Origin: Odontesthes bonariensis | Lineage: Eukaryota; Chordata; Actinopteri; Atheriniformes; Atherinopsidae | NCBI RefSeq assembly: GCF_027942865.1 | Contig: NC_134508.1 | Coordinates: 38,809,466-38,873,465 of the forward strand | Direction: 5' to 3' | DNA length: 64,000 nucleotides | In this document: positions 12,917 through 23,807 of the stretch, one piece after another | Layout of the letters: the number at the start of each line of letters is the position of its first letter | How positions within the stretch are numbered: the stretch's first letter is position 1 | Notes under the pieces: model-generated | Told to the model about the DNA's origin: nothing | Seen by the model: only the letters and a program-made list of their open reading frames with translations | The model's database searches: none | Made by a program: the position numbers and the translations under genes

Positions 12917-13273
12917 TTGACTTCGTTTGAAACAAAGATGGCTGCCGCTGGAGAGCTAGGGTGTGTAGATTCTGCCATCGAGTCTGTTCTACAGGATCTC
13001 CACATTGCATTCGTTTTGAAAAACGAACAGAGGAACGCGATAAAGGCTTTTATCGATAGAAAAGATGTTTTTGCCGTCCTTCCTACAACAAGTGTGTGTC
13101 GCTTAATCTACGTCACATACTACGTTCCTCTGATTGGTTGTAGGTCTATCCAATTGAGCGAAGAGGCATTTTTCTCCTGGTTCGGTTGAAACACGCCCCA
13201 TACTCAAAACTCTATTGAGCGGTATCAGACTCACATTCTGACTAGAATCGTGAGTATGACGTAGTCAGGCTAC
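12917..13273 (+). pseudogene. Helicase N-terminal remnant in a second TAGCCTG-type element
   Basis: The frame from 12917 reads a segment with IESVLQDLHIAFVLKNEQRN, then FIDRKDVFAVLPT. That is the lead-in and first half of the ATP-binding loop of RecQ-like helicases, after which the frame departs into non-helicase sequence. The block ends GTAGTCAGGCTA at 13271, the complement of the tip at 6446, so it is the same family in the opposite orientation. Like that copy it breaks off around KDVFA/LPT, losing the GKS and all later helicase motifs. I could not place the left end. Confidence 0.5.
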
Positions 13274-14478
13274 ATTTCTTCTGTATCTTGTTGTGTTCTA
13301 ATGACTTTCTGGGAGTGCTTTAAAGGGATAGTTCGCCTCTTTTGACATGAAGCTGTATGACATCCCATACGAGTAATATAATTTATGAACATTTTCTTAC
13401 CCCCCGCTGCGTACTGTGAGCCAAGTTTCAGACTTGTTTTGGCGTTGACAAAAGTAGTCCGGCTAGTTGGCTGGGGCTACAAAAATAGAGGGTTTTGCTT
13501 CTCAAACAATATGTGTTCAAAAGAGTAATTCATTTGCCTCACAAAATTGTCTTCCAGGAAAAAGTCAGACCTCACAATCGCTTGGCGCTATTTTCTCTCC
13601 CTTCATATCACTGCGTGCTGCCGCCTGCCGCGCCTGTTACGGTGTTTACCGCTCGGAAGCAGGGGACTGCTCAGGCTGCACTTCGGTCTGCACGGTCTAC
13701 ATAGCATTGCAGTGATACGAAGGGAGAGAAAATAGCACGGAGCTGCGGAGCGCCAGTCCATCTGTCTCCGGTGAGTGGCAGATAAATCAATTAAAAAGAT
13801 CCCGGGACTTCACTGTCGTCCAGAATCTCAACGCTGAGAGGCTGTCATGACGCGAATATTTCGCCAAAGTTGGATTTTCTGAACTCACGCCAATTCGCGT
13901 CTTGTCATTCGCGTCATTTGCGCCGCCTCAAAACCGTCATTCGCGCCGCCGGCTCGAATTCGCGTCTATTCGCGTCTTTGCATTGACTTTGTATGTAATC
14001 ACGTCGCGCGAAAAATTTGCACCGCGTCCGGTCTGAACGCACCGTTACATATACATCGGCTTTTGAGTTTTTAGTTTGGCAATAACTTGGTTGGTGATAT
14101 CACATTCAACATCAGCTGTTATGCAGGGTGACAAACATACAGCTACTAAACTGATACAGGGGAACATTCTCAGTAGACAACGTGGATAGAAATGCACAGC
14201 CAACAGATCTTATCAGTAACATGTCCAGTATTACAACATGTGCTGTAACAAGCAATGGGATCGTTCAAGCTTGTCCATTTTATCTGGCAGCGATCTTACA
14301 TTTCCTATGAGGATCCATTCTGTTCCAGTCCTCTGACATCCACAACATCTTCTTTTAATCTCATCTTGATTTGGGGTCAAATAATTATTTGGGTTTTGAA
14401 AAGCTCAATAAACCGCTCCCAAATGTAAAAACTCTCCTGTCGGCCTCATTACTCAGAATATGTTAAAAATGTTAGAAT
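13274..14478. repeat. Dispersed-repeat sequence, boundaries unclear
   Basis: Contains a GGGATAGTTCGCC block near 13326 of a kind common in fish repeats (a related GGGATAGTTCG-like word occurs at other places in the window). It also has a CG-rich stretch at 13855-14045 rich in TTCGCGTC words, unlike its surroundings and typical of the end of a DNA transposon. No coding region is supported. The ORFs near 13467-13735 overlap in three frames and look like chance. Confidence 0.35.
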
Positions 14479-14538
14479 CCCTTAAAGGGGAAGTTCTTTT
14501 TTTTATTTATTTTTTTTTTTTTATTAAACCTGGATGTT

Positions 14539-14674
14539 GGGGCGGTTGGTGGCGTAGTGGATTAAGCAGCCGCCCCATGTATAGAGGCTACTGTCCTTGC
14601 TGCAGCTGGCCCCGGTTCGAGTCCCACACCGGAGGGCCCTTTGCTGCATGTCTTCCCCATCTCTCTGCCCCCTG
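14539..14674 (+). mobile_element. tRNA-derived SINE, 5' part
   Basis: Begins GGGGCGGTTGGTGGCGTAGTGG, which contains a pol III A box. GGTTCGAGTCCCACACC supplies a B box about 60 bp later, followed by a body with TCTTCCCCATCTCTCTGCC. The same body occurs in the copy at 19801. The sequence stops at CCCCCTG, where the L2 LINE begins. The SINE resumes after the LINE at 16917. The flanks AACCTGGATGTT and AACCTTGATCTT look like a mutated target duplication. Confidence 0.75.
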
Positions 14675-16916
14675 AGACAGTTGATGAACTCTTAGATAAC
14701 TTTAACTTGAAACTCTCAAATGTCATGGATACTGTTGCACCTGTTAAAAATAAGATGATCTTGAGCAGAAAGCGAACACCATGGAGGAACACTATTATGG
14801 TAAAGGCCTTGAAAACAGAATGCAGGAAAGCAGAGCGTAAATGGCGAAAAACTAAACTTCAAATTCACCATGACCTCTACAAACAAAGTCTTTGTAATTT
14901 TAACCGCGGGTTACTCGGGGCTAGACAGCAACACTTATCTGAAATGATTAATAAGAACATCAACAACACTCGTGCTCTGTTTGCTATGGTTAATAAGCTG
15001 ACAACCCCCCCAAAACAGATAGTTTCAGAACTCTGTTCTACAGAAAAATGCAAAGAATTTGCTTGTTTTTTCAATGAAAAAATCAAATCTATAAGGCTAA
15101 AAATCAACATAAATGAGCAAAATAATAAAATGACACAATCCTTAAAACCACCTAGGAATCAATCAACTATGATGTCAGAATTCAATACAGTTGACCAAAA
15201 AACCATAGAAGAAACAGTCCAGCATCTTAAACCATCAACATCCTGTCTTGACACAATGCCATCTGACTTCTTTAAAACTATTGTAAGCTCTGTCCAAACA
15301 GATTTGCAGCAAATAATAAACTGCTCACTTCAATCAGGCACATTTCCTAAACCCTTAAAAGTAGCTGCCATCAAGCCACTCCTAAAAAAGAGAACATTGG
15401 ATGCTTCCATTTTAACCAACTACAGACCCATCTCAAATCTTCCTTTTATAGCCAAGATTGTTGAGAAAGTGGTTTTTAATCAACTCAGTAACTTCTTGAA
15501 CTCTAGTGGAGTGGACTCCTTGACAAATTTCAATCAGGTTTCCGACCTCACCATAGTACAGAAACGGCTCTTATTAAAGTGTTAAATGACATAAGGTTGA
15601 ACACTGACTCAGGCAAGGTGTCAGTTCTGGTATTGTTGGATCTCAGTGCTGCATTTGACACTGTGGATCACAGTATACTGCTGAACAGGTTGGAAACCTG
15701 GGCAGGACTCAGCGGGACAGTCCTAGAATGGTTCAGGTCCTACTTGGAGGAGCGGAGTTATTTTGTGACCATTGGAAGTAATCAATCTGATCGAGTGGCT
15801 ATGACATGTGGAGTTCCTCAGGGGTCAGTTCTTGGACCCCTTCTGTTCACTCTATACATGTTGCCTCTGGGTCAAATTCTGAAGAACTCTAAAGTCAACT
15901 ACCACAGCTATGCAGATGACACACAGATATATCTCGCACTGTCTCCAGATGACTGCAGTCCTATAGAATTATTGTGCGACTGCTTAGAGCAAGTCAAAAA
16001 GTGGATGAACCAAAATTTCCTTCAGTTAAATCAAGAAAAAACTGAGGTCATTGTGTTTGGCAACAAAGAGAAGAGGTTTGCTGTCAGTAAACATCTTGAG
16101 TCACTGTCTCTAGAAACTAAAGACCAAATCCGGAACCTCGGCGTGCTGACTCAGACCTGACCTTCAACAATCATATCAAATCAGTCACCAAACCTTTTAT
16201 CAACTTAAGAACATATCAAGAATTAAGGGTTTCATGTCCCAAACAGATCAGGAGAAGCTGATTCATGCTTTCATCTCCAGCAGACTTGACTACTGTAACG
16301 GTCTTCTGACTGGACTCCCCCAAAAGAGTCTCAAACAGCTGCAGCTCATTCAGAACGCTGCAGCCCGAGTTTTAACCAGAACAAAGAGATCAGATCACAT
16401 CACCCCAGTTCTCAAGTCTTTACATTGGCTCCCGGTCAGATACAGAATAGATTTGAAAGTTCTGCTACTTGTCTACAAATCACAGAATGGTTTAGGTCCA
16501 GAATACATGAATGACATGCTGGTCGAGTATAAACCCAGTAGAGCTCTGAGATCTGCTGACTCAGGTCAGATAGTGGAGCCCAGAGTTCAAACTGGACCCG
16601 GTGAAGCAGCTTTTAGCTGTTATGCTGCACACAACTGGAACAAACTACCAGCAGAATTGAAATCAGCCACAACTGTAAGCACTTTTAAATCCAGATTAAA
16701 ACATTTCTCTTTCGGTGTGCTAATGGTTGAGTTTATATCTTTCTTTTTCCCCTCTTCTTTGATTGCTTTTAACTGTGTTTTAATTTTTTATTTTTTTTTC
16801 TCTTTAAATTGCTGCTTTATGCTGTTCTTTTAAATGCCTTGTCTTTGTGTAAAGCACATTGAGTTGCCTGTGGTATGAAATGCGTTATATAAATAAAGAT
16901 GCCTTGCCTTGCCTTG
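14675..16916 (+). pseudogene. 5'-truncated L2-type LINE reverse transcriptase
   Basis: Non-LTR retrotransposon fragment. Frame 1 (to about 15537) covers the region upstream of the reverse transcriptase and NYRPISNLPFIAKI. A one-base shift then moves to the frame with LLDLSAAFDTVDHSIL, GVPQGSVLGPLLFTLYM and the YADDTQIY catalytic box. A further shift near 16160 leads to the C-terminal part (LDYCNGLLTGLPQ, LHWLPVRYRI). The endonuclease domain is missing. The 3' end GTTATATAAATAAAGATG followed by a CCTTG repeat is the typical tail of the L2 group in fish. The copy is dead, with frameshifts and a 5' truncation. It inserted into a SINE. Confidence 0.8.
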
Positions 16917-16972
16917 CTTCCTGTCTCTCTCCAACTGTCTATACATTAATGGCATAAAAAAGCCCCAAAAAA
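16917..16972 (+). mobile_element. tRNA-derived SINE, 3' part
   Basis: CTTCCTGTCTCTCTCC...GGCATAAAAAAGCCCC matches the 3' end of the SINE at 19801-19950. It directly continues the SINE that broke off at 14674, so this is one SINE split by the L2 insertion. Confidence 0.75.
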
Positions 16973-17849
16973 CAACCTTGATCTTATTTCTGGCATAAAA
17001 TATGTTCTGTTCACCAATAACAGTTTGGTGAAAGCGTACTTTTGGACGCTATTGAGATCCCTCGAGATCCACGTATAACAGGAGAGAACAGGGCATAGAC
17101 AATACAGCCTCTAAATAAGGCATTATCTGTCTTTATTTGACCAAGCCGAATGAATGAATGAACATGTACTATTGCACTGTTAGTTCAGAGCTGCTGTGTT
17201 GTTGTTATTGGGGGCTATGGGGGGCTTATAGGAAGCTTTCTACACTCTGTGACAGTCGGCTAACTTCACACGGAGTTTGCTACTGCTAGTTTTGTGCAAC
17301 ATGGCAGAATATTTATCAGATTTTGATGACGTGGATGATGACTGAGTACGATGGAGTGAATGAGCCTGTGGGACATCATCCCACTAGACGCGTGAGGCTG
17401 TATTGTCTATGCCCGGTTCACTCTCGTTATATGGATATACGCGGATTTCGAGTGATCTAAATAGTGTCCGAAGGACGCCGACTTTCACCAAACTGTTACC
17501 GGTGACTAGATGAACGTATTTTATGCGAGAAATAAGGTCAAGGTTTAAAAAAAATTAACTTCCCCTGTAAGTCCCTTAAACAGCATTTCAAACAATTGTA
17601 GGAATCAATCGAATAAAAAATACAATTTTAAAAGAAAAAAGTAGTAGTAGTAGAAAATCTCAAGCAGATACAAAGATGCACATTGGAGAAGCAACAAGCT
17701 GCAACAGATGCAGCTACATGATAGAATCCACATATTTATGATTATTTAGTCTGAAAAACTTCAAACTTATGTCCTGGAACAACTTCAGTCCAAATAATGA
17801 AAAAATAAGCAAAAAGTCACATTCTGAAAAACTGATAAACCACCTAGTT

Positions 17850-18308
17850 CTGCGTTTAAGTCCAACAATATTCCTCTTGGATTCAGACTGCCTAAATTTC
17901 TCAATTAATGTTATATGTATAGCTGAGTGTTTACAACTTTTCTTTGCTCTTTATCACTGAAAACTGAATATAATCGTAAAATTACTCTGGCCCTGTTGAT
18001 GAGATCGTAAAATGTATATTATAACAGACTAAAAGCACTGTTCTTTGCTCCTGTTTTGGCACTCAAGCCCTTCAACTGCTTTTATTGGCAATATACAGGT
18101 TGTCTTTCATAGAGTTATGACATATTCCCTCAAGGGAGAAGAGCCACATGGTGTCCTTATTCAGATTCTTCCACGCTTTATAAGTCATATTGTCGATGGT
18201 TTACTTGAAAAGACATTCCGGAAGTACATGAAAAAGAATCGTATCTGTGTACGTAAAAAGATAACACTTAAGGTGAAATTAAAAAAAATAGCCGTCCACA
18301 ATCATTAA
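17850..18308 (+). pseudogene. Fossil odorant receptor 131-2-like gene (exon 2 remnant)
   Basis: About 17880-17955 reads CLNFSINVICIAECLQ, a decayed match to the LNLAVMAVECYIAVC box of the neighbouring receptors. About 18145-18245 reads GVLIQILPRFISHIVDGL then EKTFRKYMKKNRIC, matching their segment 7 and tail. The region between is deleted and a stop lies at about 17958. No exon 1 was found nearby. It therefore derives from a fourth member of the tandem array. The tail frame ends at 18308, inside the target duplication of the adjoining hAT element. Confidence 0.7.
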
Positions 18309-18465
18309 GTCAGTGGTTCTCAAAATTTTTCTGTCAGGCCCCCCTTTGGAAGAAAACAAATGTCACATTAGTGGCTGCAATGAGTCTGTTTTGCACTGCA
18401 CACTTTTTCAAAACGGGGTTGCAGGCTTGATACTGCCACTCTGAGGTCATGCTCAATGTTGAGCT

Positions 18466-19577
18466 AGGATCTGTACTTTGTTTTCAGTGAAGCAACAGCT
18501 GAAAACCCAATTTCACAGAGATAGGATGTGGCGAAGGGAAGAAGGATGCCCACAGCCCTCTGCCCTATGAGTGGATGCTTCTTCTCCACACCCAACCAGA
18601 ATTCACTTAGTGTCTGAGTGCTAAACCTCAGCCTTAGGGTGGAGTCAGATGTCATCTCGATCAGTTGGTCCTCTTCGGACAAAACCTTGTTTAGCTCGGG
18701 GCTAAGCTGCTTTGACGGTAGCGCCTCTCTGTGAATGACAGCGTGCGTTGGGCGAGACCCTCTTGATAAGAGCCTGCAGTCCCCTTCTTTTCCCTGACAT
18801 GGTCTGTGCTCCATCCGAGCAAACACCCACACGGTTCTCCCATTTCAGTCCGTGTTCTGTCAGGTAACTGTCAAGGATTCCGAAGAGCCCATCAGCTGTT
18901 GCTCTGCGTTTGACGTACTTGCAAAACAGCAACTCCTCACAGAGTGACTCAGAATCGACAAAGCGAACATATGAAATAAATAAACAATCTTTATTACTGT
19001 CAGTAGCCTCGTCCACTTGTATTGCAAAATGTTTGTCTTTTAGTTTCTCTGCGAGTTGTTCTTCAAGATCATCTGAAATGTTGCATATACGTCTTGACAC
19101 TGTGTCATTGGACAGGGGGATAGCCTTCAATTTTGCAGCTGTTGTCTCATCAATTATTGTTGACACCATATCAAGAGCAGCGGGGAGAATGAGATCCTCC
19201 GCTATTGTGTGTGGTTTCTTGCACTTTGCAATTCTGTATGCTACTAGGTATGACGCCATTTGGGCTTTGGTGTTCACTGATGCAGCTTTTACCATACGGT
19301 TTTCCTGGCTACGGTATTCCTCTAATTTTCTCCTGAAAAAGTCGAGTGGCTTGTTGACATGACTGGGGTGTGATGTCTCTATGTGTCTTCGTAATTTGTT
19401 TGGTTTCATACTGTCAGCTGCGAGGGTTTTCAGACATAAAACACACAGGGGTCTCTCCTCACCTCCCACCGCATTCGCCGTGAAGCCAAGCGCAAGATCG
19501 TCATATTTTCTTGACTTGATTTTTGGTTGTGAAACGTTACCGTCACACTTGTTTATCTCTGAGGCAAATATTTCTCC
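18466..19577 (-). pseudogene. Broken hAT transposase, ZBED5-like
   Basis: The minus-strand frame from about 19552 down to 18702 encodes a BED-type zinc finger region (CVLCLKTLAADSMKPNKLRRH, then HIETSHPSH). It continues into the start of the transposase core with FAIQVDEATDSNKD and GVCSDGAQTMSGKRRG. A frameshift near IHREAL (18740) follows. The next segment jumps from the core to the C-terminal hAT dimerisation block (LPFATSYLCEIGFSAVASLKTKYRS without its tail). Roughly 250 or more residues of the usual 600-plus are missing. The protein cannot be functional. Confidence 0.8.
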
Positions 19578-19800
19578 ATTCTTTAGGTTTCTTTATTGAC
19601 CTTTATTCTTCTTTTAACTTCGCATTCTATCTTCATTATGTACACCAGTGTTTCCCAACCGAGGGTACGTGTACCCCTAGAGGTACGCGGAGGTACTGCA
19701 GGGGGTACGCGGCGCACAGGGAGTTTTTTTGTTGGTTTTTTTTGTGATGAATGTTACTTGACTTAGGCCTGTTAATGTATTCTTAAAAAGAGAGAGAAAT

Positions 19801-19950
19801 GGGGCGGTCAGTGGCGTAGTGGGTTAAGCAGCCACCCGCGACTCCCGCACCGAGCGGCCCTTTGCTGGGTGTCTTCCCCATCTCTCTGCCCCCTGCTTCC
19901 TGTCTCTCTCACACTGTCCTATCATTAAAGGCATAAAAAGCCCAAAAAAA
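19801..19950 (+). mobile_element. tRNA-derived SINE, internally deleted
   Basis: Same family as the SINE at 14539: GGGGCGGTCAGTGGCGTAGTGG start and TCTTCCCCATCTCTCTGCC body, ending GGCATAAAAAGCCC. The B-box area is shortened. It is flanked by CTTAAAAAGAGAGAGA and CTTAAAAAAAAGAGAGAGA, a target duplication blurred by A-run length change. Confidence 0.75.
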
Positions 19951-20222
19951 TACTTAAAAAAAAGAGAGAGATATGAGTTATGTTCATGTATTCTTAAAAA
20001 AAAAGAGAAATTTTACTTGTTTAAGTTAGATAATGAAGGAAGATTATTTTGATTTAGTATTTATACTATTTTGGTTAATTATTTATATTTCAAGAAAATG
20101 TTTTTATTCTTATGTTGAATTCAACTGAGGTTAAAAAAAAAAGAGAGAGAAAGCCTGAGAATTTTATGTTCAAGTTAAGGATATTAAATAACATGATTTT
20201 CATGTAATAACCACTGTGTTGC

Positions 20223-21370
20223 TAGCCTGATAAACCAGCCTAAATGGATTGGATGTCTAATTTAGTCTGGCACCGATCAATGGATACAACGGAACATTGT
20301 TGATGAGCACAACCCGTTGTCTTTCAAACCGCGTCTGTGCCTATAGGCCAACGCTCTGACCAATCAGCGCAACTGACTGTGACGTAGTAAGCGCGACAGA
20401 AAGCTTTGGTGGGAGGGGACTCTTCCAAAACTGATGCCAAGCACAGATTCTATAATAGGACAGATACGCCACTCACTGTGCATTTCCGGTTTCCAACGAG
20501 GCGATTTTGGTTGCAGTTCCACCCTCTTTCCACGTGGGGCGCCCAATTTTGGAGACCAGAATGAATGGAGTCCTATGGAGCTATTCGCCCTTTCGTGCCC
20601 TTATCTCAAGATATAATTTTTTCTCTAGTAATTCGAATGTTGTTTTCGAAAAAGGGTGTTTAGAAAATACCCATGGCTGAGTTTTAGATTTTTAGAGCCA
20701 CTCATTTGCTTAAAAAAAGGATTTGAAGTGTATATGACGTCATACATAGCGGGTCGACCAGCTGTCATTAGCACAATGCTAGCGCGTTGTGGACAACAAG
20801 AAGCCAACCAGTAAGAAATCAAAGCGATATATGTACTCGTTCAGTAGATTTTTTACTTGAAACCCATGTTGAGCTCTCAGAAACTACATTCAAATCTGAG
20901 CGCTCTTGAGGAGACTTAGGTGAAACTGACCATTTGTAGCATCTAGCTCCATAGGGTCCCATTCATTCTGGTCTCCACCGACGCTCCCAGTGGAATTCTG
21001 GTGGAACTGCAGCCAAAAAGCCGGTACAATGGGGCTTAATACAGAGTGGCAAGGCTGTTCGTTATAATGGCTGTGTGCCAAGGCTGAATCAAACGAGCAC
21101 TGTTCCATTGCCGCCGCCATCTTTCTTGTTGTGCTTTCGCTTGTCTATGTTCGCTTCCACTGCCCAACGTCGCACTGCTCTGTCGTCACTCCCTCAAAAC
21201 CCTCTGGCCCGCCCGCGTTGATTCAAAACACATCTCTGCGTTGTGATTGGTTTAGTTGCCATCTGCCAGATTCAGGGCAGTATTTTCAAAATGACAAGTG
21301 GATCGAGGCCAGACCCAACCGCAGGCAAAACATTTTGCCGTCCAGCAGTTGGCGCTGGTTTTCCAGGCTA
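20223..21370. mobile_element. TAGCCTG-type element (nested level 3)
   Basis: Tips TAGCCTGATAAACCAGC and GCGCTGGTTTTCCAGGCTA are inverted copies. An exact nine-base duplication CTGTGTTGC flanks it (20214-20222 and 21371-21379). This is the same tip family as 6446-6965 but without helicase coding. It sits inside the non-autonomous hAT 19646-21485. Confidence 0.75.
20442..21075 (+). mobile_element. CACAG-tipped foldback element, copy A (nested level 4)
   Basis: Runs from CACAGATTCTATAATA to GGCTGTG, with an exact seven-base duplication TGCCAAG on both sides (20435-20441, 21076-21082). The first and last roughly 130 bp are imperfect inverted copies; GCAGTTCCACC and GAGACCAGAATGAATG occur in both arms in opposite orientation. 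No coding potential. An inverted copy lies at 46587-47407. The superfamily is not assigned. Confidence 0.75.
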
Positions 21371-21633
21371 CTGTGTTGCTCTACTTTTGGAGAATCATCG
21401 CACGCGTTGTATGTGTGAGGGGGTACTCGTGGTGTGCGAAGAAGGCTCAGGGGGTACTCAGGCCAAAAAAGGTTGGAAAACACTGATATACACTATCACA
21501 CACCTGTGTCCTACAGCGCCCTCATAGGTTTCTAAGTGTAACTACACGACACAACAGTTCAGTGTTCCCGCCGGTCATGCCGCCCCCCTGTCATGCCTCT
21601 GCGCCCCCCACTTTGCAAAACACTGCATTAAGT

Positions 21634-22486
21634 ATGTTCTTTTGATAAGTCAGGTGGTGATGCTGTTGCAGACATTTTACTAATACACAGAAATACATCA
21701 CAGTGACTTCACATTCAGCAGAGCCTCTGCTCAATATAAACAGCAGTAATTCACTCATTTTATGACTGGTCGACGTTGTGTTTACTGGGATCCCGCTGAG
21801 GTAAGGAAGCCTTCCCTCTTTCCCTTCCATGTTCAAGCTGTGATGACGTGTCCTTTATTTTATTATCATCAATTTTTTTAAAAACTTTTCATGTGCTTAA
21901 TCTCAAGCCTTTTTTTCTGTAATTATTGCTTTTCAAACATTTCAGCATGTGAATATACAGTTGGTAATTGAAAAAAAAGTTTACTTTCTATTTTTTTTAT
22001 GTATCAAGACATAAAAAAAATCTTTTTTTTAAAGGTTTCTTGAGATGTGGCCTTTTGTTCAGTTGCTTGATAGGAAATAGGAGCAGAGAGGGAGAAGGGA
22101 TGTCAAGCAGCAGCTGTAACAAAACTGCAGCCTCTGGAACCACAAAACACAATATTTTTTATGTGTATAACGTTTAAGCTCTGAACTTTATTCAAAACTG
22201 TTATTACTTGCACAACATACATCTTAAAAAGAGTTAAAGTCTAAACTTGCTGTAGTTAACTTTTATTTTCATATTGGTAATTTTTTTTGTAAAGTGTGGC
22301 AATAAGCTATCAAAGGTAAAAAGCTCAATAACCTATCTCTGCAATATTGTAGCCTGTTATTGCAGTTTTAGGAGGGGAAGATGTATGAATAATTGATCAA
22401 AGGTGAAGATAAATTGTATTTAATTCATTCTCTTTTCAGAGTTCTTTAAAAAATTCTAAAAATGTTTTCTCTAAAAGATTTGCTCC
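21634..22486. other. Spacer upstream of the third receptor
   Basis: AT-rich flank containing no recognised gene. The stretch TTCATTCTCTTTTCAG at about 22424-22439 is a good splice-acceptor candidate for a non-coding 5' exon junction of the receptor that follows. Confidence 0.4.
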
Positions 22487-23566
22487 ATGAATTCCTCATC
22501 CAATGACTACAACGTGTCGAGCAGTGTGACTTATCGAGACTCTGCGAGCACAGCTGTGGCCAAAAATGTGATGGTCCTGGCTCTTGGCCTCACTATTAAC
22601 TACATCAATGGCACACTGATTCACACTTTCAGAAAACACCAGGTAAAAATTTACTGTAATTTTTTATGTTGTTAGTGAATATGCATTGTGGTGAAACTAG
22701 TTTTCATCATGAGTAATCTGAGGGTTGAACCAAATGGATTAACACACTTGACAAAAAAAGAGTTGTTTCTTTCTCTCTTTCAGATATTTTACGTGAATCC
22801 TCGTTACATCCTGTTCATCCATCTGGTGTCGAACGATATGATCCAGCTCACTGCAGCTATCAGCCTGTTTGTCTTAAGTTATGTTTTCTATAAGATACAC
22901 ACTTCCCTCTGCTGCTTCATTATTACCTTTGCTGTCTTCACCACCCTTAACACTCCCTTAAATTTAGCTGTGATGGCTGTAGAGTGTTACATAGCTGTTT
23001 GTTTACCTCTGCGACACCCTCAGCTCTGTACCATTAAAAGAACATACATTTTGATAGGTTCTATTTGGACTTTTAGTGCAGTGTCAGTTTTGCCACACAT
23101 CTTCATCATTCTGGCAACAGAGCCTACACGCTTATTTTATTCCACAATATTTTGTGAGAGGGATAATTTGTTCAGACACCCAGTAAGTTTACAGAAGAGA
23201 GATGTTTCTTACCTAATTTATCTAAGTGGCGTTTGGCTCACCCTCATCTACACCTACTTCAGGATCTTCTTTGCTGCCAAAGCTGCTAATTCAGTAGATG
23301 GAAATATAAAGAAAGCCAGGAACACAGTCCTGCTTCATGGTTTCCAGCTAATGTTGAGTATGTTAACTCTTTTAGCCCCTATTTTGAAAACAGCTTTGAG
23401 GAACTGGTTCCCTAAATATTACATACAAATACTCTTTGTTTGGTACATCCTCATTCAGATTCTCCCCAGGTTTATCAGTCCAATTGTGTACGGGCTACGA
23501 GACAAGACTTTTAAACAGTACTTTAAAAAGTATCTGCTGTGTACCATGAGAAAAGGAAAAATGTAG
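22487..23566 (+). CDS. Odorant receptor 131-2-like, copy 3 (two coding exons)
   Basis: Exon 1 is 22487-22642 (52 codons, ending CACCAG|GTAAAA). The intron is only 141 bp, ending CTTTCAG at 22783. Exon 2 is 22784-23566, giving 312 residues without interruption. It has the same phase-0 split after membrane segment 1 as copies 1 and 2. Landmarks are NPRYILFIHLVSNDMIQ, MAVECYIAVCLPLRH (ECY at about residues 119-121), a two-residue-longer loop before KKARNTVLLHGFQ, and LPRFISPIVYGLRDKTF. It is more diverged than the other two copies. Its tail is the closest match to the fossil at 18.2 kb, which ties that remnant to this branch of the array. Confidence 0.88.
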
Positions 23567-23807
23567 CTTTCAGTAAAACACGTGCTGCTGTACTAGATAC
23601 TGAACAATAATTAGTAGGCAAGTATGCAAAATTTAAAAAGTTAGCAAAGTCTTTCATGAATTTGATAAAACTTTTATTTTTTCAACATGTTTTTTCCCCC
23701 TTTAACTTTAATTAATTTGTTTAAACAAAATAAACACATTTCTGTAAATCTGGCATGAAACATAATTCCAAAAATAAAGTTGTAATGTAACAGTTTAGGG
23801 CTATTAA

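Larger units (their letters stand above)
14479..17573. mobile_element. Foldback DNA element interrupted by a SINE and an L2 LINE
   Basis: The left arm begins CCCTTAAAGGGGAAGTT near 14479. The right arm ends AACTTCCCCTGTAA near 17570. After removing the SINE and LINE, the arms also match further in: the stretch around 16975-17110 (ATAAAATATGTTCTG, then AACAGTTTGGTGAAAG, later GCATAGACAATACAG) is the imperfect complement of 17386-17560. These are long inverted arms with a short unique centre, which is a foldback or MITE structure. No transposase is present. Confidence 0.55.
19646..21485. mobile_element. Non-autonomous hAT element (nested level 2)
   Basis: Tips CAGTGTTTCCCAACC and GGTTGGAAAACACTG are inverted copies of each other with one mismatch. 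The flanks ATGTACAC (19638-19645) and ATATACAC (21486-21493) form an eight-base duplication with one mismatch. Repeated GGGGGTAC-type words lie just inside both ends (GTACCCCTAGAGGTAC left, GGGGGTACTC right). It has no transposase. It lies wholly inside the hAT element 18311-21625. Confidence 0.8.
18311..21625 (-). mobile_element. hAT transposon of the Buster/ZBED5-like type, with nested insertions
   Basis: Tips are CAGTGGTTCTCAAAA (18311) and GCAAAACACTG (21625). They are flanked by an exact eight-base duplication CATTAAGT (18303-18310 and 21626-21633), the hAT signature. The minus-strand transposase remnant lies in the left part. The right part is displaced by a second hAT-type element at 19646-21485. 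Confidence 0.85.

Noticed and set aside
13467..13735. Three overlapping small ORFs as genes
   Set aside because: Three frames are open at once in a GC-richer repeat region, with no family motifs or matched splice sites.
14539..14630. A functional tRNA gene
   Set aside because: A and B boxes are present, but there is no cloverleaf or anticodon stem. The sequence continues into a SINE body seen again at 19801.
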